DNA from: CAIKMD01 sp036501365
GTDB taxonomy: Bacteria; Pseudomonadota; Alphaproteobacteria; ATCC43930; CGMCC-115725
DNA length: 64,000 nucleotides
NCBI GenBank assembly: GCA_036501365.1
Contig: DASYAL010000087.1
Location: forward strand, 62,001 to 126,000
Direction: 5' to 3'
Shown here in pieces: positions 17,157 to 25,217 of the stretch. The translations under genes and the position numbers were made by a program. Each line of letters opens with the position of its first letter. Position 1 is the stretch's first letter. Under the pieces are notes generated by a model, which saw nothing but the letters and a program-made list of their open reading frames with translations, had not been told where the DNA came from and did not search any database.

Positions 17157-18487
17157 TGCAGCGCCTCGAAAAACTGCTTGGTCAGCGCGACCGCGTTCTC
17201 GAAGGTGACGGCTTGCAGCCCGAAGCGCGAGATCAGCGCCTCCGAGCCGCGATCCTCGGTGACGCTCATCACCGCGACGTCGTAGAGGTCGTCGAAATCC
17301 TTATAAGCGCGCGCGCACCACACCGCGTCGACCGGCGGCCCCTTGTCCGGCGTGGCGGCGATGGTGAAATCCTGATCGCAGCGCTGCGGCGTGAAATATT
17401 TCTCGCGCCAGCTCGTGAACCACGGAAGCTGGTTCTGCTGCTCGAGGAAGGTCGCGAACTGGAACGGGTTGAGATCGAGGCTGCGGACATAGGAATGAAC
17501 GATCGCCAGCCGGCCGACGGACAGGTCGTTAGCGACGAACAGCTCGGTCTCGCTGGTGCAATTCGTGGTCTCGACCGTGGCGCGCGGCTTCGGCACCTGC
17601 TCGGCATTGGTCTGGCCCCAGCAGGTGAACCAGTCGGCCTTGCTCTCGGGCGCGACATAGGGCCCGAAGGCCGCCGCTTGGAATCCGTTGGCGGCGAGCG
17701 TCGCGTAAAGCGCGGCTTGGCGAGCGGCGATCTGGCGGCCGACTTCGGCACGCAATGCGGTGGGCGAGGGCGGCTCTTGCCGCGCCGCGTTGTCGAGGAG
17801 CGCGATCGCGTAGCGCGCCGGGACGAGGAAGCTGACGAGCTGGCCGCCGAGCCGGGTCGCGACATTGATGCCGATGACGTCGCCGCCGGCGCTGACGGCG
17901 GGACCGCCGCTCATCCCGGGATTGAGCGCGCCCGAAAAATGGATGCGCGGCGTGTAGCTGCGCTCGACCAGCCCGTTATAGGTGCCCTCGACGATCGCGA
18001 AACCGATATCGAGCGGATTGCCCATCGCATAGAGCTGCTCGCCCTTGGTCAGATCCTCGAGCTTGCGGCGGTCGAAAGAGAAATACGCGGCCTGCGGCTG
18101 GTCGACGCGCACCACGGCGAGGTCGTTGGCGAGATCGAAAGCGAGGAGGCGCAATTCGCCTTGTCCGCCCGACGCGGTGAGATATTGCAGGCGGTAGAGG
18201 CTGGGCTCGAGGACGTATTGCGACACCACGTGGTAGTTGGTGATCGCGGTGCCGGCGTCGTCGACGAGAAAGGCCGAGCCGAGAGTCGTTTGGCGGCCGC
18301 TCGCGGCGAGGACGGTGCGGATCTGCAGGATCTTGCTGCGCGCCGATTGATAGATGCGCTCGCCGGTGGTCGAGACCGGCGCTGGAACGGCGGCCGGGGC
18401 GCTGTCCTGCGCGGTCGCACGGCCCACCGCCGCGCTCGTGATCGCCAGCCCGACCAGGAAGAAGAGCAATCTGCCCGCGGCGCTCAC
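17144..18487 (-). CDS. Secreted trypsin-like (S1C/Trypsin_2) serine protease
   Basis: Exported serine protease, 447 residues. A signal peptide (about 1-26, ending RATAQ) is followed by a protease domain with His86 in TNYHVVS, Asp122 in ANDLAVV and Ser193 in GMSGGP, a complete catalytic triad. No PDZ domain follows; instead there is a C-terminal region of about 200 residues with cysteines (FTCWGQ, TNCTSE, QRCDQD, WCARAY) that may form disulfides in the periplasm. The start is GTG with AGGGGTG upstream. The gene leads the unit FHA-SDR-SDR. Periplasmic protease plus inner-membrane FHA protein suggests a sensing module; that is inference. Confidence 0.88.
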   Translation of the reverse strand: MSAAGRLLFFLVGLAITSAAVGRATAQDSAPAAVPAPVSTTGERIYQSARSKILQIRTVLAASGRQTTLGSAFLVDDAGTAITNYHVVSQYVLEPSLYRLQYLTASGGQGELRLLAFDLANDLAVVRVDQPQAAYFSFDRRKLEDLTKGEQLYAMGNPLDIGFAIVEGTYNGLVERSYTPRIHFSGALNPGMSGGPAVSAGGDVIGINVATRLGGQLVSFLVPARYAIALLDNAARQEPPSPTALRAEVGRQIAARQAALYATLAANGFQAAAFGPYVAPESKADWFTCWGQTNAEQVPKPRATVETTNCTSETELFVANDLSVGRLAIVHSYVRSLDLNPFQFATFLEQQNQLPWFTSWREKYFTPQRCDQDFTIAATPDKGPPVDAVWCARAYKDFDDLYDVAVMSVTEDRGSEALISRFGLQAVTFENAVALTKQFFEALQWQK

Positions 18488-18608
18488 CTGTCACCCCTAA
18501 CTGCCGTCGATCATGGCGAAATCGCCGCGGGAAGCAAGCGCGGCCGCGACGGCGCCTTGCGCCGCCGGAGCCGTGCGCCTAGACCATGATCATCGGGAGG
18601 AAGCCAGC

Positions 18609-19604
18609 ATGGCCGAATTGCAGCTCAGCATCGCGATGCACCCCAATGCCCGCTCGCGCGCGGTGCTCGAGGGCCGCCTCAAGCCCGACGGCATCGATCT
18701 TCTGGTAACCAATGCCTTCCCGTCGGAGATCTTCTGGCGCCAGCTCCATTTCAGCGAGTTCGACATTTCCGAAATGTCGATGTCGTCGCTGCTGATCCTC
18801 TTGGCCTCGGGCAATCGCGACTGGGTGGCGCTGCCGGTCTTCACCACGCGGCGCTTCTTCCATACCGGCATGTGGGCGCGCAAGGACTGCGGCATCCGGA
18901 CGCCGGCCGATTTGAAGGGCAAACGCGTCGGCGTGCCGGAATACCAGCAGACCGCGGCGCTCTGGGGGCGCGGCGCGCTGAAGCACGAGTTCGGCGTCGA
19001 TGCGAGCGAGATCGAATGGTGGATGGAGCGCACCGAGGAGGTCAGCCATGGCGGCGCGACCGGCTTCAAGCCGCCGCCCGGCGTGACGCTGCATCGCATC
19101 CCGGCGAGCGAAAGCATGGGCTCGATGCTGGTCTCGGGCAAGCTCGACGCCGCACTGCATTACATCGCGCATAACAATCTCGTCGACCGCAGCCAGGTCA
19201 GCCTCGAGGATCGCGCGGAGGGCCATTTCATCTTCCCCGACCGCGCCGCCGAAAGCCGGCGCTATTTCGCCAAGACCGGCATCTATCCGATCAATCACGG
19301 CATGGTGGTGCGGCGCTCGATCGTCGAAAAGCATCCCTGGGTGGTGCTGAATCTCTATCGCGCTTTCCTGGAGGCGAAGAACCGCTGGCTCGCTGGTGTC
19401 ACCGAGGCCGCGGAGGGTCATATCGATACCGGCATCCTCGTGCCCGAAGCGGCCGCGGCGCTGAAAAAGGACCCGTTCCCTTACGGCGTCGTCGCCAACC
19501 GCCACGTGCTCGAGACCATCGCGCGCTATTCGCACGAACAGGGGCTGACGCCGCGCGTTCTGGCGCTCGACGATATCTTCCCGGCGGCGACGCTGTCGCT
19601 TTAG
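18609..19604 (+). CDS. 4,5-dihydroxyphthalate decarboxylase-like / NMT1-fold protein without signal peptide
   Basis: 331 residues, starting at ATG 18609 behind GGGAGGAAG. It resembles proteins annotated as 4,5-dihydroxyphthalate decarboxylase: GRLKPDGIDLLVTNAFPSEI, FDISEMSMSSLL, LPVFTTRRFFHTGM and KGKRVGVPEYQQTAALW occur in the expected order. The fold is that of the NMT1/SsuA binding proteins, but there is no signal peptide, so it should stay in the cytoplasm and may be an enzyme. The sequence cannot decide whether it decarboxylates a hydroxylated aromatic acid or binds a ligand. It is divergent from the protease unit and stands alone on this strand. Confidence 0.8.
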   Translation: MAELQLSIAMHPNARSRAVLEGRLKPDGIDLLVTNAFPSEIFWRQLHFSEFDISEMSMSSLLILLASGNRDWVALPVFTTRRFFHTGMWARKDCGIRTPADLKGKRVGVPEYQQTAALWGRGALKHEFGVDASEIEWWMERTEEVSHGGATGFKPPPGVTLHRIPASESMGSMLVSGKLDAALHYIAHNNLVDRSQVSLEDRAEGHFIFPDRAAESRRYFAKTGIYPINHGMVVRRSIVEKHPWVVLNLYRAFLEAKNRWLAGVTEAAEGHIDTGILVPEAAAALKKDPFPYGVVANRHVLETIARYSHEQGLTPRVLALDDIFPAATLSL

Positions 19605-19643
19605 GGCTTATTGCCGTTGCTGAAATGACGGCTCGAAAAAGCC

Positions 19644-20444
19644 TTACAACGCTCGCGTGGGCATCATGATCGTCCGCCACATGTGCGAGGCGGGCGTGTT
19701 GTCCCAGCCGAGACCTTCCGCGGGCTGGCGGAAATTACGACCGATGACGTCCTCGAATTCTTCAAGCTGCGGATTGACGCCCGGCTCGAACGCATAGAGG
19801 TCGTTGACGCAGATCTGCCGCGCGGTGCCGTACCATTTATGCTTCCGCGCGAATTCGTAATCGCGCTTGATATAGTCCTCGGGCTCGAAATCGGCGCCGA
19901 ACAGCCGGACATACATCTCCGGATATTCGTAGCCGAAATCCTTATCGGCGAAGAAGCGCAGCGCCTGGTGATAGCGGATGCCCCAGCTCACTTCTTCGTC
20001 GACATAGGGCTCGATGAGCTGCGCGCCCCAATAGCCGTGATCCGGGCGGATGAAACCGACGACGCCGATATCGTGCAACAGGCAGGCGAGGATCACCTTC
20101 TCGCTATAGCCGCCTTTGCGCGCGAGATTGGCGCTTTGCAGCAGATGGTTGGTGGCGCTGCCGAAGCGCAGCTTGAAGAAATCCATCAAGGTCGGCTGCG
20201 CCGGCATCGGCTTCAGGCGCGGGTCGGCGCCTTGCACGACATGCTTGCCTGGCGGCAGCGGAGCCTGGATCGGCCCGGTCGGGTCCTTGTCGCCTGAGGT
20301 GAACAGCACCGAGCGCAACGGGATACGCTCTTCCAGGCCCTGCATCATCTTGTCCTCGAGCGCGTCGGCACGCTGATTGGAGTCGCCTTTGAATTTGGCG
20401 TTGGTGACCGCCTCCCACTGATCGACATTCGCTTGCTTGGCCAT
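19644..20444 (-). CDS. HD domain protein
   Basis: HD-superfamily protein, about 266 residues. The metal motif is HLLQSANLARKGG followed by LACLLHDIG, with further histidines in DHGYWGA and RYHQALRFF. The arrangement and the C-terminal ARQICVNDLYAFEPG recall the PhnZ/TmpB group of mixed-valent di-iron HD oxygenases more than nucleotide phosphohydrolases, but I cannot settle this by eye. ATG at 20444 has GGAGG five bases upstream; the longer frame to 20567 has no such signal. It is convergent with the preceding gene and has no clear operon partner. Confidence 0.78.
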   Translation of the reverse strand: MAKQANVDQWEAVTNAKFKGDSNQRADALEDKMMQGLEERIPLRSVLFTSGDKDPTGPIQAPLPPGKHVVQGADPRLKPMPAQPTLMDFFKLRFGSATNHLLQSANLARKGGYSEKVILACLLHDIGVVGFIRPDHGYWGAQLIEPYVDEEVSWGIRYHQALRFFADKDFGYEYPEMYVRLFGADFEPEDYIKRDYEFARKHKWYGTARQICVNDLYAFEPGVNPQLEEFEDVIGRNFRQPAEGLGWDNTPASHMWRTIMMPTRAL

Positions 20445-20762
20445 CCGGTCCTCCATTCTCTTCGTGCCGGCCACGTCGCCGACCCCCGCATCATTGTTGA
20501 GCCGTGGCGTCGCGCGCGTCAATTGTTGCCCTCCCGCTGCTTCCTGCCCTTTTTTCGCGAAAAACATAGCGGCCGGCCGTAAATCGTGGCGGGATTGTGG
20601 CCGCGCTCGGCAACACTTGCCTTCGCTCTGCCATGGGCTGGCCGTGCATCACCTTAATCTTCTCATAACTTTGACATTACCAGGCTCCAGCATGGCCGGT
20701 CGTGGGAATGGCGCGCCATCGCGCGTCGTCCGTTTGCAGCATTTTCGCGAGGGACCTGGGCC
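20445..20762. other. Intergenic region upstream of HD gene and small gene 1
   Basis: About 318 bases between two divergent genes. It is less GC-rich near 20650-20690 (CACCTTAATCTTCTCATAAC), as expected for a promoter region. A TTGACA at 20671 has no convincing -10 partner at 16-18 bases. I see no RNA gene or repeat here. Confidence 0.4.
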
Positions 20763-20954
20763 ATGCGAGCCATTACGACCACCGCCTTACTTCCCGTCCC
20801 GAACCATGTATTGACGCGGAACGTCGCAATCCCCGCCCCGCGCCGCCGCGTGCTGGGCCGGTTGTTCTCCCGCCGTCAGCGCCAGCCGACCTTGTTCCTC
20901 CGTTGCCTTGCCGTCCATATGGCGACAGCCGGGACGCTCAGCGCGCTGCGCTGA
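20763..20954 (+). CDS. Small basic protein, paralog 1 (63 residues)
   Basis: Not recognised by name. It is rich in Arg, with a C-terminal half LGRLFSRRQRQPTLFLRC followed by LAVHMATAG. The small gene at 21066 encodes the same pattern: LRRLFLRHRPSLYQRC then LAIHIMTSG. About 15 of 27 positions match if two gaps are allowed, which supports a real pair of duplicated genes despite their size. GAGGGACC stands upstream of the ATG. A stem-loop follows the stop by five bases. The conserved Arg-Cys-Leu-Ala-x-His core could bind a metal or nucleic acid; this is speculation. Confidence 0.6.
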   Translation: MRAITTTALLPVPNHVLTRNVAIPAPRRRVLGRLFSRRQRQPTLFLRCLAVHMATAGTLSALR

Positions 20955-20959
20955 TTTAA

Positions 20960-20979
20960 GCGAGGGTTAACACCCTCGC
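20960..20979 (+). terminator. Stem-loop after small gene 1
   Basis: Perfect 8-base stem GCGAGGGT / ACCCTCGC with a TAAC loop, starting six bases after the stop of small gene 1. No T-run follows directly (GACTCGTTAACCC), so it may be a weak terminator or an mRNA-stabilising hairpin. Confidence 0.45.
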
Positions 20980-21065
20980 GACTCGTTAACCCTTTCTTAA
21001 CCGTTGCCGGCGCACAACGCCCGAGTCGGCACCGACAGGTGCAAGCTTTACAGGGGGTTGGAGCA

Positions 21066-21278
21066 GTGTCTGAAGGTATGAGCTCGGGGTACGTCCCCGG
21101 TAGCGTGGTTTGGGTCCCTTGGTCGATCACCCGTCCCGAGCGGCGACGGCGGTCATTTCGCAGTCGCGAGTCGTGGTTGCGGCGGCTGTTCCTGCGGCAT
21201 CGGCCGAGCCTCTATCAGCGCTGTCTCGCGATCCACATCATGACGAGCGGCGATACCGAGCAGGGTGGGCGATCATGA
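21066..21278 (+). CDS. Small basic protein, paralog 2 (about 70 residues)
   Basis: Paralog of the small protein at 20763. The conserved core is LRRLFLRHRPSLYQRC plus LAIHIMTSGD. The N-terminal part differs and starts VSEGMSSGYVPGSVVWVPW. GTG at 21066 has TTGGAG just upstream; ATG at 21078 is an alternative. The stop TGA overlaps the ATG of the next small gene (ATGA), so the two are likely translated together. No signal peptide or membrane segment is visible. Function unknown. Confidence 0.6.
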   Translation: MSEGMSSGYVPGSVVWVPWSITRPERRRRSFRSRESWLRRLFLRHRPSLYQRCLAIHIMTSGDTEQGGRS

Positions 21279-21430
21279 CTGCCGAGGCTTTATGGGCGGC
21301 GGCCGGGCTGGCGAGCCTCGCCGATCCGATCGATTCGAGCGAACCAATCTTCGCGATCAGCCGCTCGCAAGAGCCCGTCCTGATCGAGCCCGGTGCCGAG
21401 GCCGAACTGCCGGAACTCTGCCTCGCCTAG
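21275..21430 (+). CDS. Very small hypothetical protein (51 residues), coupled to paralog 2
   Basis: Short frame with ATG in an ATGA overlap with the upstream small gene. The product starts MTAEALWAAAGLASLADPID and is acidic (ending AELPELCLA), in contrast to its basic neighbour. Third codon positions are strongly GC, as in the real genes around it. Its last 74 bases lie opposite the 3' end of the HExxH gene on the minus strand, so one of the two ends could be wrong. No family recognised. Confidence 0.45.
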   Translation: MTAEALWAAAGLASLADPIDSSEPIFAISRSQEPVLIEPGAEAELPELCLA

Positions 21431-22037
21431 CGAGACGCAGGCACGGCCGGCCCGCGCAATCCACCAGATCTTTCTCGAGCAACGCCGCGAGCACGGCGCT
21501 GAAATGCATCGCCGCGCCCGGCCGTTCGGCGCCTTCGAGCCAGTTCTGATCGAGGAATGAGGCAAAGCCCGGCTGGCCGAGTGCGACCTCCCAGAGCACG
21601 CCGAGCAACGAAGCCATCGCTTCTTCGGCCTCGCGCTCGAGGCCGAAGACCGTCGCGGCGCGCTCGGCGGCGACGCGGTCGCCGGTCTCCGGCCCGGTAC
21701 CGAGGCCAAAATCGATCGCGGCGCGGCGCTCCCGCGGCGCGAGCTGGAAATGCGCCACTTCGTGCAGCAACACATAGGCTTCGGTCGCGCTGCGCAGCGC
21801 CTGGCCGTTCCAGGCGAAATCGAGCGCCGGGCTGCCGGGAAGCAACCCCATGCCGAAACGCGCGGCGAGATCGCAAGCGGCGGCGTGATGCCGGGCCGCG
21901 GCCGCGTCGTCAGCGCGTGTCGCCTGCAACGGATCGGCGATATGCCGAAACACGGCCAGCGCCGGCGCGTCGAGGAAAGCGGCGAACTGCTCGATCACTC
22001 CGGGTAGCCGGTCGCGCGCAATATCGGTGAGGATCAT
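21357..22037 (-). CDS. HExxH protein, possibly EpmC-like (elongation factor P hydroxylase fold)
   Basis: 226 residues. The visible motif is LLHEVAHFQLAPRERRAAID with a downstream FGLEREAEEAMASLLGVLW. EpmC/YfcM proteins carry a similar HE[IV]xH-x-RR-x-VDFG pattern and hydroxylate the modified lysine of elongation factor P, so that assignment is a possibility; a small metallopeptidase is the alternative. The last 24 residues (RGRVPAVRPRHRARSG...) look like out-of-frame translation: the -1 alternative frame continues as LGEAEFRQFGLGTG and reads more naturally, ending near 21290. A frameshift or sequence error at about 21425 is possible. No strong ribosome site is seen before the ATG. Confidence 0.55.
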   Translation of the reverse strand: MILTDIARDRLPGVIEQFAAFLDAPALAVFRHIADPLQATRADDAAAARHHAAACDLAARFGMGLLPGSPALDFAWNGQALRSATEAYVLLHEVAHFQLAPRERRAAIDFGLGTGPETGDRVAAERAATVFGLEREAEEAMASLLGVLWEVALGQPGFASFLDQNWLEGAERPGAAMHFSAVLAALLEKDLVDCAGRPCLRLARRGRVPAVRPRHRARSGRALASG

Positions 22038-22167
22038 CGCGCACTGCTAGCGCGGCCATCGCCTCGCCGGCAAGGCCGGCGCCGATTCATTTCCGCCACA
22101 GAGGTTTAGCAATCCGGAAGCGTTGCTAGCGGCGATCTCCCTCGCTCCGTCGCAATCTCGGCAAAGC

Positions 22168-23061
22168 TCAGGCCCAAGCGCCGGGCGGCGCTGTGGCTTG
22201 CGCCAGTTGAAAGGCTCCGGGCGCCGCGCTCATTCCATTAAAGGCAGGGGCTTGGCCACCGCTATTGCCAGACTGCGCGAAGCCGCCGTCGTCGCTGGGC
22301 TGATCGTTCGCCGGCTGGGCGGCGGCGAGGTGATCCGTCGTGACGCGATGGAGGAGCGGCCGCACATGGAGCGCTTTGTGCGCCTTGCTCCATTGGGCGA
22401 GAGCCTCGCTCCGCCCGGTCTCGTCGATACTGCGCACGCGCAGGTATTGGCGTCCGCGGGGGCCCGTGGTTGTCGTAATAGTTGCTTGAATGCCAAGCCT
22501 TTCGAGCTTGGCTTTGAGGCGATCGGCAAAGATCGGGTGATCGGGATCGTAGGCGCCGAATTCGATCCAATAGTGCGGCCCGGCGGGCGCGGCTTGCGCG
22601 GGCGCGACCGGCTGCGGGGCGACCGCCGGCTGCGGGGCGACAGGCGGCGCCGGTGTCGCGGCGGCGACGGACGCCGGCGCGGCTGAAGGGGCGGCTGTCG
22701 GTGCCGCCGCTGGCGCGACCGTCGCGGCTGGCACCGGTGCGGCCGAGGGGGCCGGCAATTCCGCCACCGGTGCGAGCGCCGGCGGCGACGACTCGCGGGA
22801 AACAACTGCTTGAGTCGTTGGCGGATTCTCGGTCGCGGCGGCGACCGCCGGCGGAGCAGCTAGGGGCGCGCCAACTGGCGCCGGCTGCTCGACCTGGCGC
22901 GCGGCGATCGCTGGCGCTGCAACGTTTTCGTCGCGTTGCAGCCGGACGGCGCCGAATACGCCCAAAACTAGCGCCACGACGCCCATTGCGAAGAGGCTCG
23001 CGCTCCAGGCCGGGCGCCCTTGACTGAAGATTCGTGTCGGCTCGCGCATTGTCTCGGGCAT
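22168..23061 (-). CDS. SPOR domain protein with one membrane segment
   Basis: 297 residues. A short cytoplasmic N-terminus is followed by a membrane segment near 22-42 (SLFAMGVVALVLGVFGAV), a long Ala/Pro linker (about 50-165) and a C-terminal SPOR-like domain beginning HYWIEFGAYDPDHPIFADRL. SPOR domains bind peptidoglycan stripped of stem peptides at the division septum. The pattern WIEFGAY..A..L...L and YLRVRSIDE fits. ATG 23061 follows GGGGGA by nine bases; ATG 23049 is an alternative. After the SPOR part there is a disordered tail of about 60 residues. Role in cell division is family-based inference. Confidence 0.8.
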   Translation of the reverse strand: MPETMREPTRIFSQGRPAWSASLFAMGVVALVLGVFGAVRLQRDENVAAPAIAARQVEQPAPVGAPLAAPPAVAAATENPPTTQAVVSRESSPPALAPVAELPAPSAAPVPAATVAPAAAPTAAPSAAPASVAAATPAPPVAPQPAVAPQPVAPAQAAPAGPHYWIEFGAYDPDHPIFADRLKAKLERLGIQATITTTTGPRGRQYLRVRSIDETGRSEALAQWSKAHKALHVRPLLHRVTTDHLAAAQPANDQPSDDGGFAQSGNSGGQAPAFNGMSAAPGAFQLAQATAPPGAWA

Positions 23062-23429
23062 TGCTCGGTGTCCCCCACAGCGAGTGCATAAAAACAGTAA
23101 CACGCGATCCAGCGCATCACGACGCCTCAGCCGGCGGTTCGACAACTTTCCTGTGGAGACATCTGTGGACGACTCGCGATGTCGCATTCCTGCTGCGCGG
23201 GCATGGCAAAACCCGTGTCCGCCTATGGTGTTCTGGAGGTTGCGAAACGGGTTCCGATGGGGCAGAGTGGCTGGCCTTACGTTTCGACGCCGCGCTGCCC
23301 GACCTTGGGATGGGACGCCCTCAGCCTCTTTGTGAGAGGACCACGCGGAAAGAGCGGAGCACCGAAGAGCACGCGCCGTCCGGGTGTCGCCCGGCGACGC
23401 GGGGGATTGAGTGGGTAGGGAGACAGGCT
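23062..23429. other. Intergenic region between SPOR gene and GltD-like gene
   Basis: About 368 bases separating divergent genes. Short frames occur but none has a good ribosome site together with a believable product. The part at 23215-23330 has base composition like an RNA gene or an old coding remnant, but I could not fit a tRNA, tmRNA, 6S, 4.5S or RNase P consensus. It must hold the promoters for both neighbours. Confidence 0.35.
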
Positions 23430-25217
23430 TTGGAGCCTACGAATATCGCGGCCCCTGACTATTTCCACAAAGTCGTCGATTGTCAGTGGGCCTGTCCGGC
23501 GCATACGCCGGTGCCGGAATACATCCGCCTGATCGCCGCCGGCCGCTATACCGACGCATACATGATCAACTGGAATTCCAATGTGTTTCCAGGGATTTTG
23601 GGACGGACTTGCGATCGTCCCTGCGAGCCGGCTTGCCGCCGCGGCCGGGTCGAGGAAGAGCCGGTGGCGATCTGCCGCCTGAAGCGCGTCGCCGCCGACA
23701 ACAAGGACGACATCCGCGCGCGGCTGCCGGGCATTCCGGTGCAGAAGAACGGCAAGCGCATTGCGTTGATCGGCGCCGGCCCGGCCTCGCTGACCGTGGC
23801 GCGCGATCTCGCGCCGCTCGGCTACCACCTCGTGATGTTCGACGGCGACGGCAAGACCGGCGGCATGATGCGCACCCAGATCCCGCGCTTCCGCCTGCCC
23901 GAGTCGGTGACCGACGAGGAATGCGGCTACATCACCGATATGGGCATCGAGCTGCATCTCGGCGAGCCGATCAAGAGCATGAAAGAGCTCTTGAAGCGGG
24001 GCTATGACGCGATCTTCGTCGGCTCGGGCGCGCCACGCGGCCGCGAGCTCGAAATTCCCGGCCGCCAGGAAGCTGCCGCCAACATCCATATCGGCATCGA
24101 CTGGCTCTCGAGCGTGTCGTTCGGCCATATCGACAAGATCGGCAGGCGCGTGATTGTGCTCGGCGGCGGCAATACCGCGATGGATTGCTGCCGCACCTCG
24201 CGGCGCCTCGGCGGCGAGGATGTGAAGGTCGTCGTCCGCTCGGGCTTCGAGGAGATGAAGGCGTCTCCCTGGGAAAAAGAGGACGCCATGCACGAGGACA
24301 TCCCGATCCTCAACATGCTGGTGCCCAAGGAATTCACCCATAAAAACGGTAAGTTGACCGGCGTTCTTTTCGAAAAGGTCAAAGCCGTCTACGACGCTAA
24401 GGGCAAGCGCTCGCTGGTGTCGACCGGCGAGCCCGACGCGCATTACGAATGTGACGACGTGCTGGTCGCGGTCGGGCAGGAGAACGCCTTCCCCTGGATC
24501 GAGCGCGACATCGGCATCGAATTCGACAAATGGGATATGCCGGCGGTCGATCCCGTGACCATGAAATGCTCGCTGCCCAACGTGTTCTTCGGCGGCGACG
24601 CGGCATTCGGGCCGAAGAACATCATCTGGGCGGTGGCGCATGGCCGCGACGCCGCGGTGTCGATCGACAAGCTGTGCCACGGCGAGGACATCGGCAAGCG
24701 GCCGCCGCCCGACGTGGCGCTCATCGGCCAGAAGATGGGCATCCACGAATGGAGCTATGACAACGATATCTCCAACGACCTCCGCTACAAGGTGCCGTTG
24801 CGCGACAAAGTGTTGGCGCTATCGAATGTGAAGCTCGAGGTCGAGCTCGGCTTCGATCGGAAGCTCGGCTACGCCGAGGCCGAGCGCTGCCTCAATTGCG
24901 ACATCGAGACCGTGTTCACGCCTTCGCTCTGCATCGAATGCGATGCCTGCGTCGACATCTGCCCGATGGATTGCATCACCTTCACCGGCAACGAGCCGGA
25001 AGAACAGCTCCGGCATAATCTCAAGGCGCCGGCCAAGAACCGCACCCAGGACATCTACGTCTCGACCGAGCTCAAGACCGGCCGCATCATGGCCAAGGAC
25101 GAGGATGTCTGCCTGCATTGCGGGCTTTGCGCCGAGCGCTGCCCGACCGGCGCCTGGGATATGCAGAAATTCCTCCTCGATATGACACACGCTGGACCCG
25201 CATGCCGAAGCCGATAG
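23430..25217 (+). CDS. GltD-like FAD/NAD(P) oxidoreductase fused to ferredoxin domains
   Basis: 595 residues. The N-terminal part (1-100) has the cysteine-rich GltD domain (VDCQWACPAHTPVPEYI, LGRTCDRPCEPACRRG). Two dinucleotide folds follow: GAGPASLTVARDL for FAD and VLGGGNTAMDCCR for NAD(P). The C-terminal 120 residues carry ferredoxin-type clusters: CIECDACVDICPMDCI and CLHCGLCAERCPTGAW, plus an extra CLNCD. TTG at 23430 is chosen because GGGAG stands seven bases before it and no other start fits. It overlaps the ATG of the KorA gene by 16 bases. It probably passes electrons from the KorA/KorB enzyme to NAD(P), or the reverse. Confidence 0.88.
   Translation: MEPTNIAAPDYFHKVVDCQWACPAHTPVPEYIRLIAAGRYTDAYMINWNSNVFPGILGRTCDRPCEPACRRGRVEEEPVAICRLKRVAADNKDDIRARLPGIPVQKNGKRIALIGAGPASLTVARDLAPLGYHLVMFDGDGKTGGMMRTQIPRFRLPESVTDEECGYITDMGIELHLGEPIKSMKELLKRGYDAIFVGSGAPRGRELEIPGRQEAAANIHIGIDWLSSVSFGHIDKIGRRVIVLGGGNTAMDCCRTSRRLGGEDVKVVVRSGFEEMKASPWEKEDAMHEDIPILNMLVPKEFTHKNGKLTGVLFEKVKAVYDAKGKRSLVSTGEPDAHYECDDVLVAVGQENAFPWIERDIGIEFDKWDMPAVDPVTMKCSLPNVFFGGDAAFGPKNIIWAVAHGRDAAVSIDKLCHGEDIGKRPPPDVALIGQKMGIHEWSYDNDISNDLRYKVPLRDKVLALSNVKLEVELGFDRKLGYAEAERCLNCDIETVFTPSLCIECDACVDICPMDCITFTGNEPEEQLRHNLKAPAKNRTQDIYVSTELKTGRIMAKDEDVCLHCGLCAERCPTGAWDMQKFLLDMTHAGPACRSR

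Noticed and set aside
20671..20676. TTGACA as a sigma-70 -35 box
   Set aside because: No acceptable -10 sequence at the required distance; the region after it is GC-rich.
23215..23330. Possible structured RNA gene in the gap before the GltD-like gene
   Set aside because: I tried tRNA, tmRNA, 6S, 4.5S and RNase P signatures and found none; only base composition suggested it.
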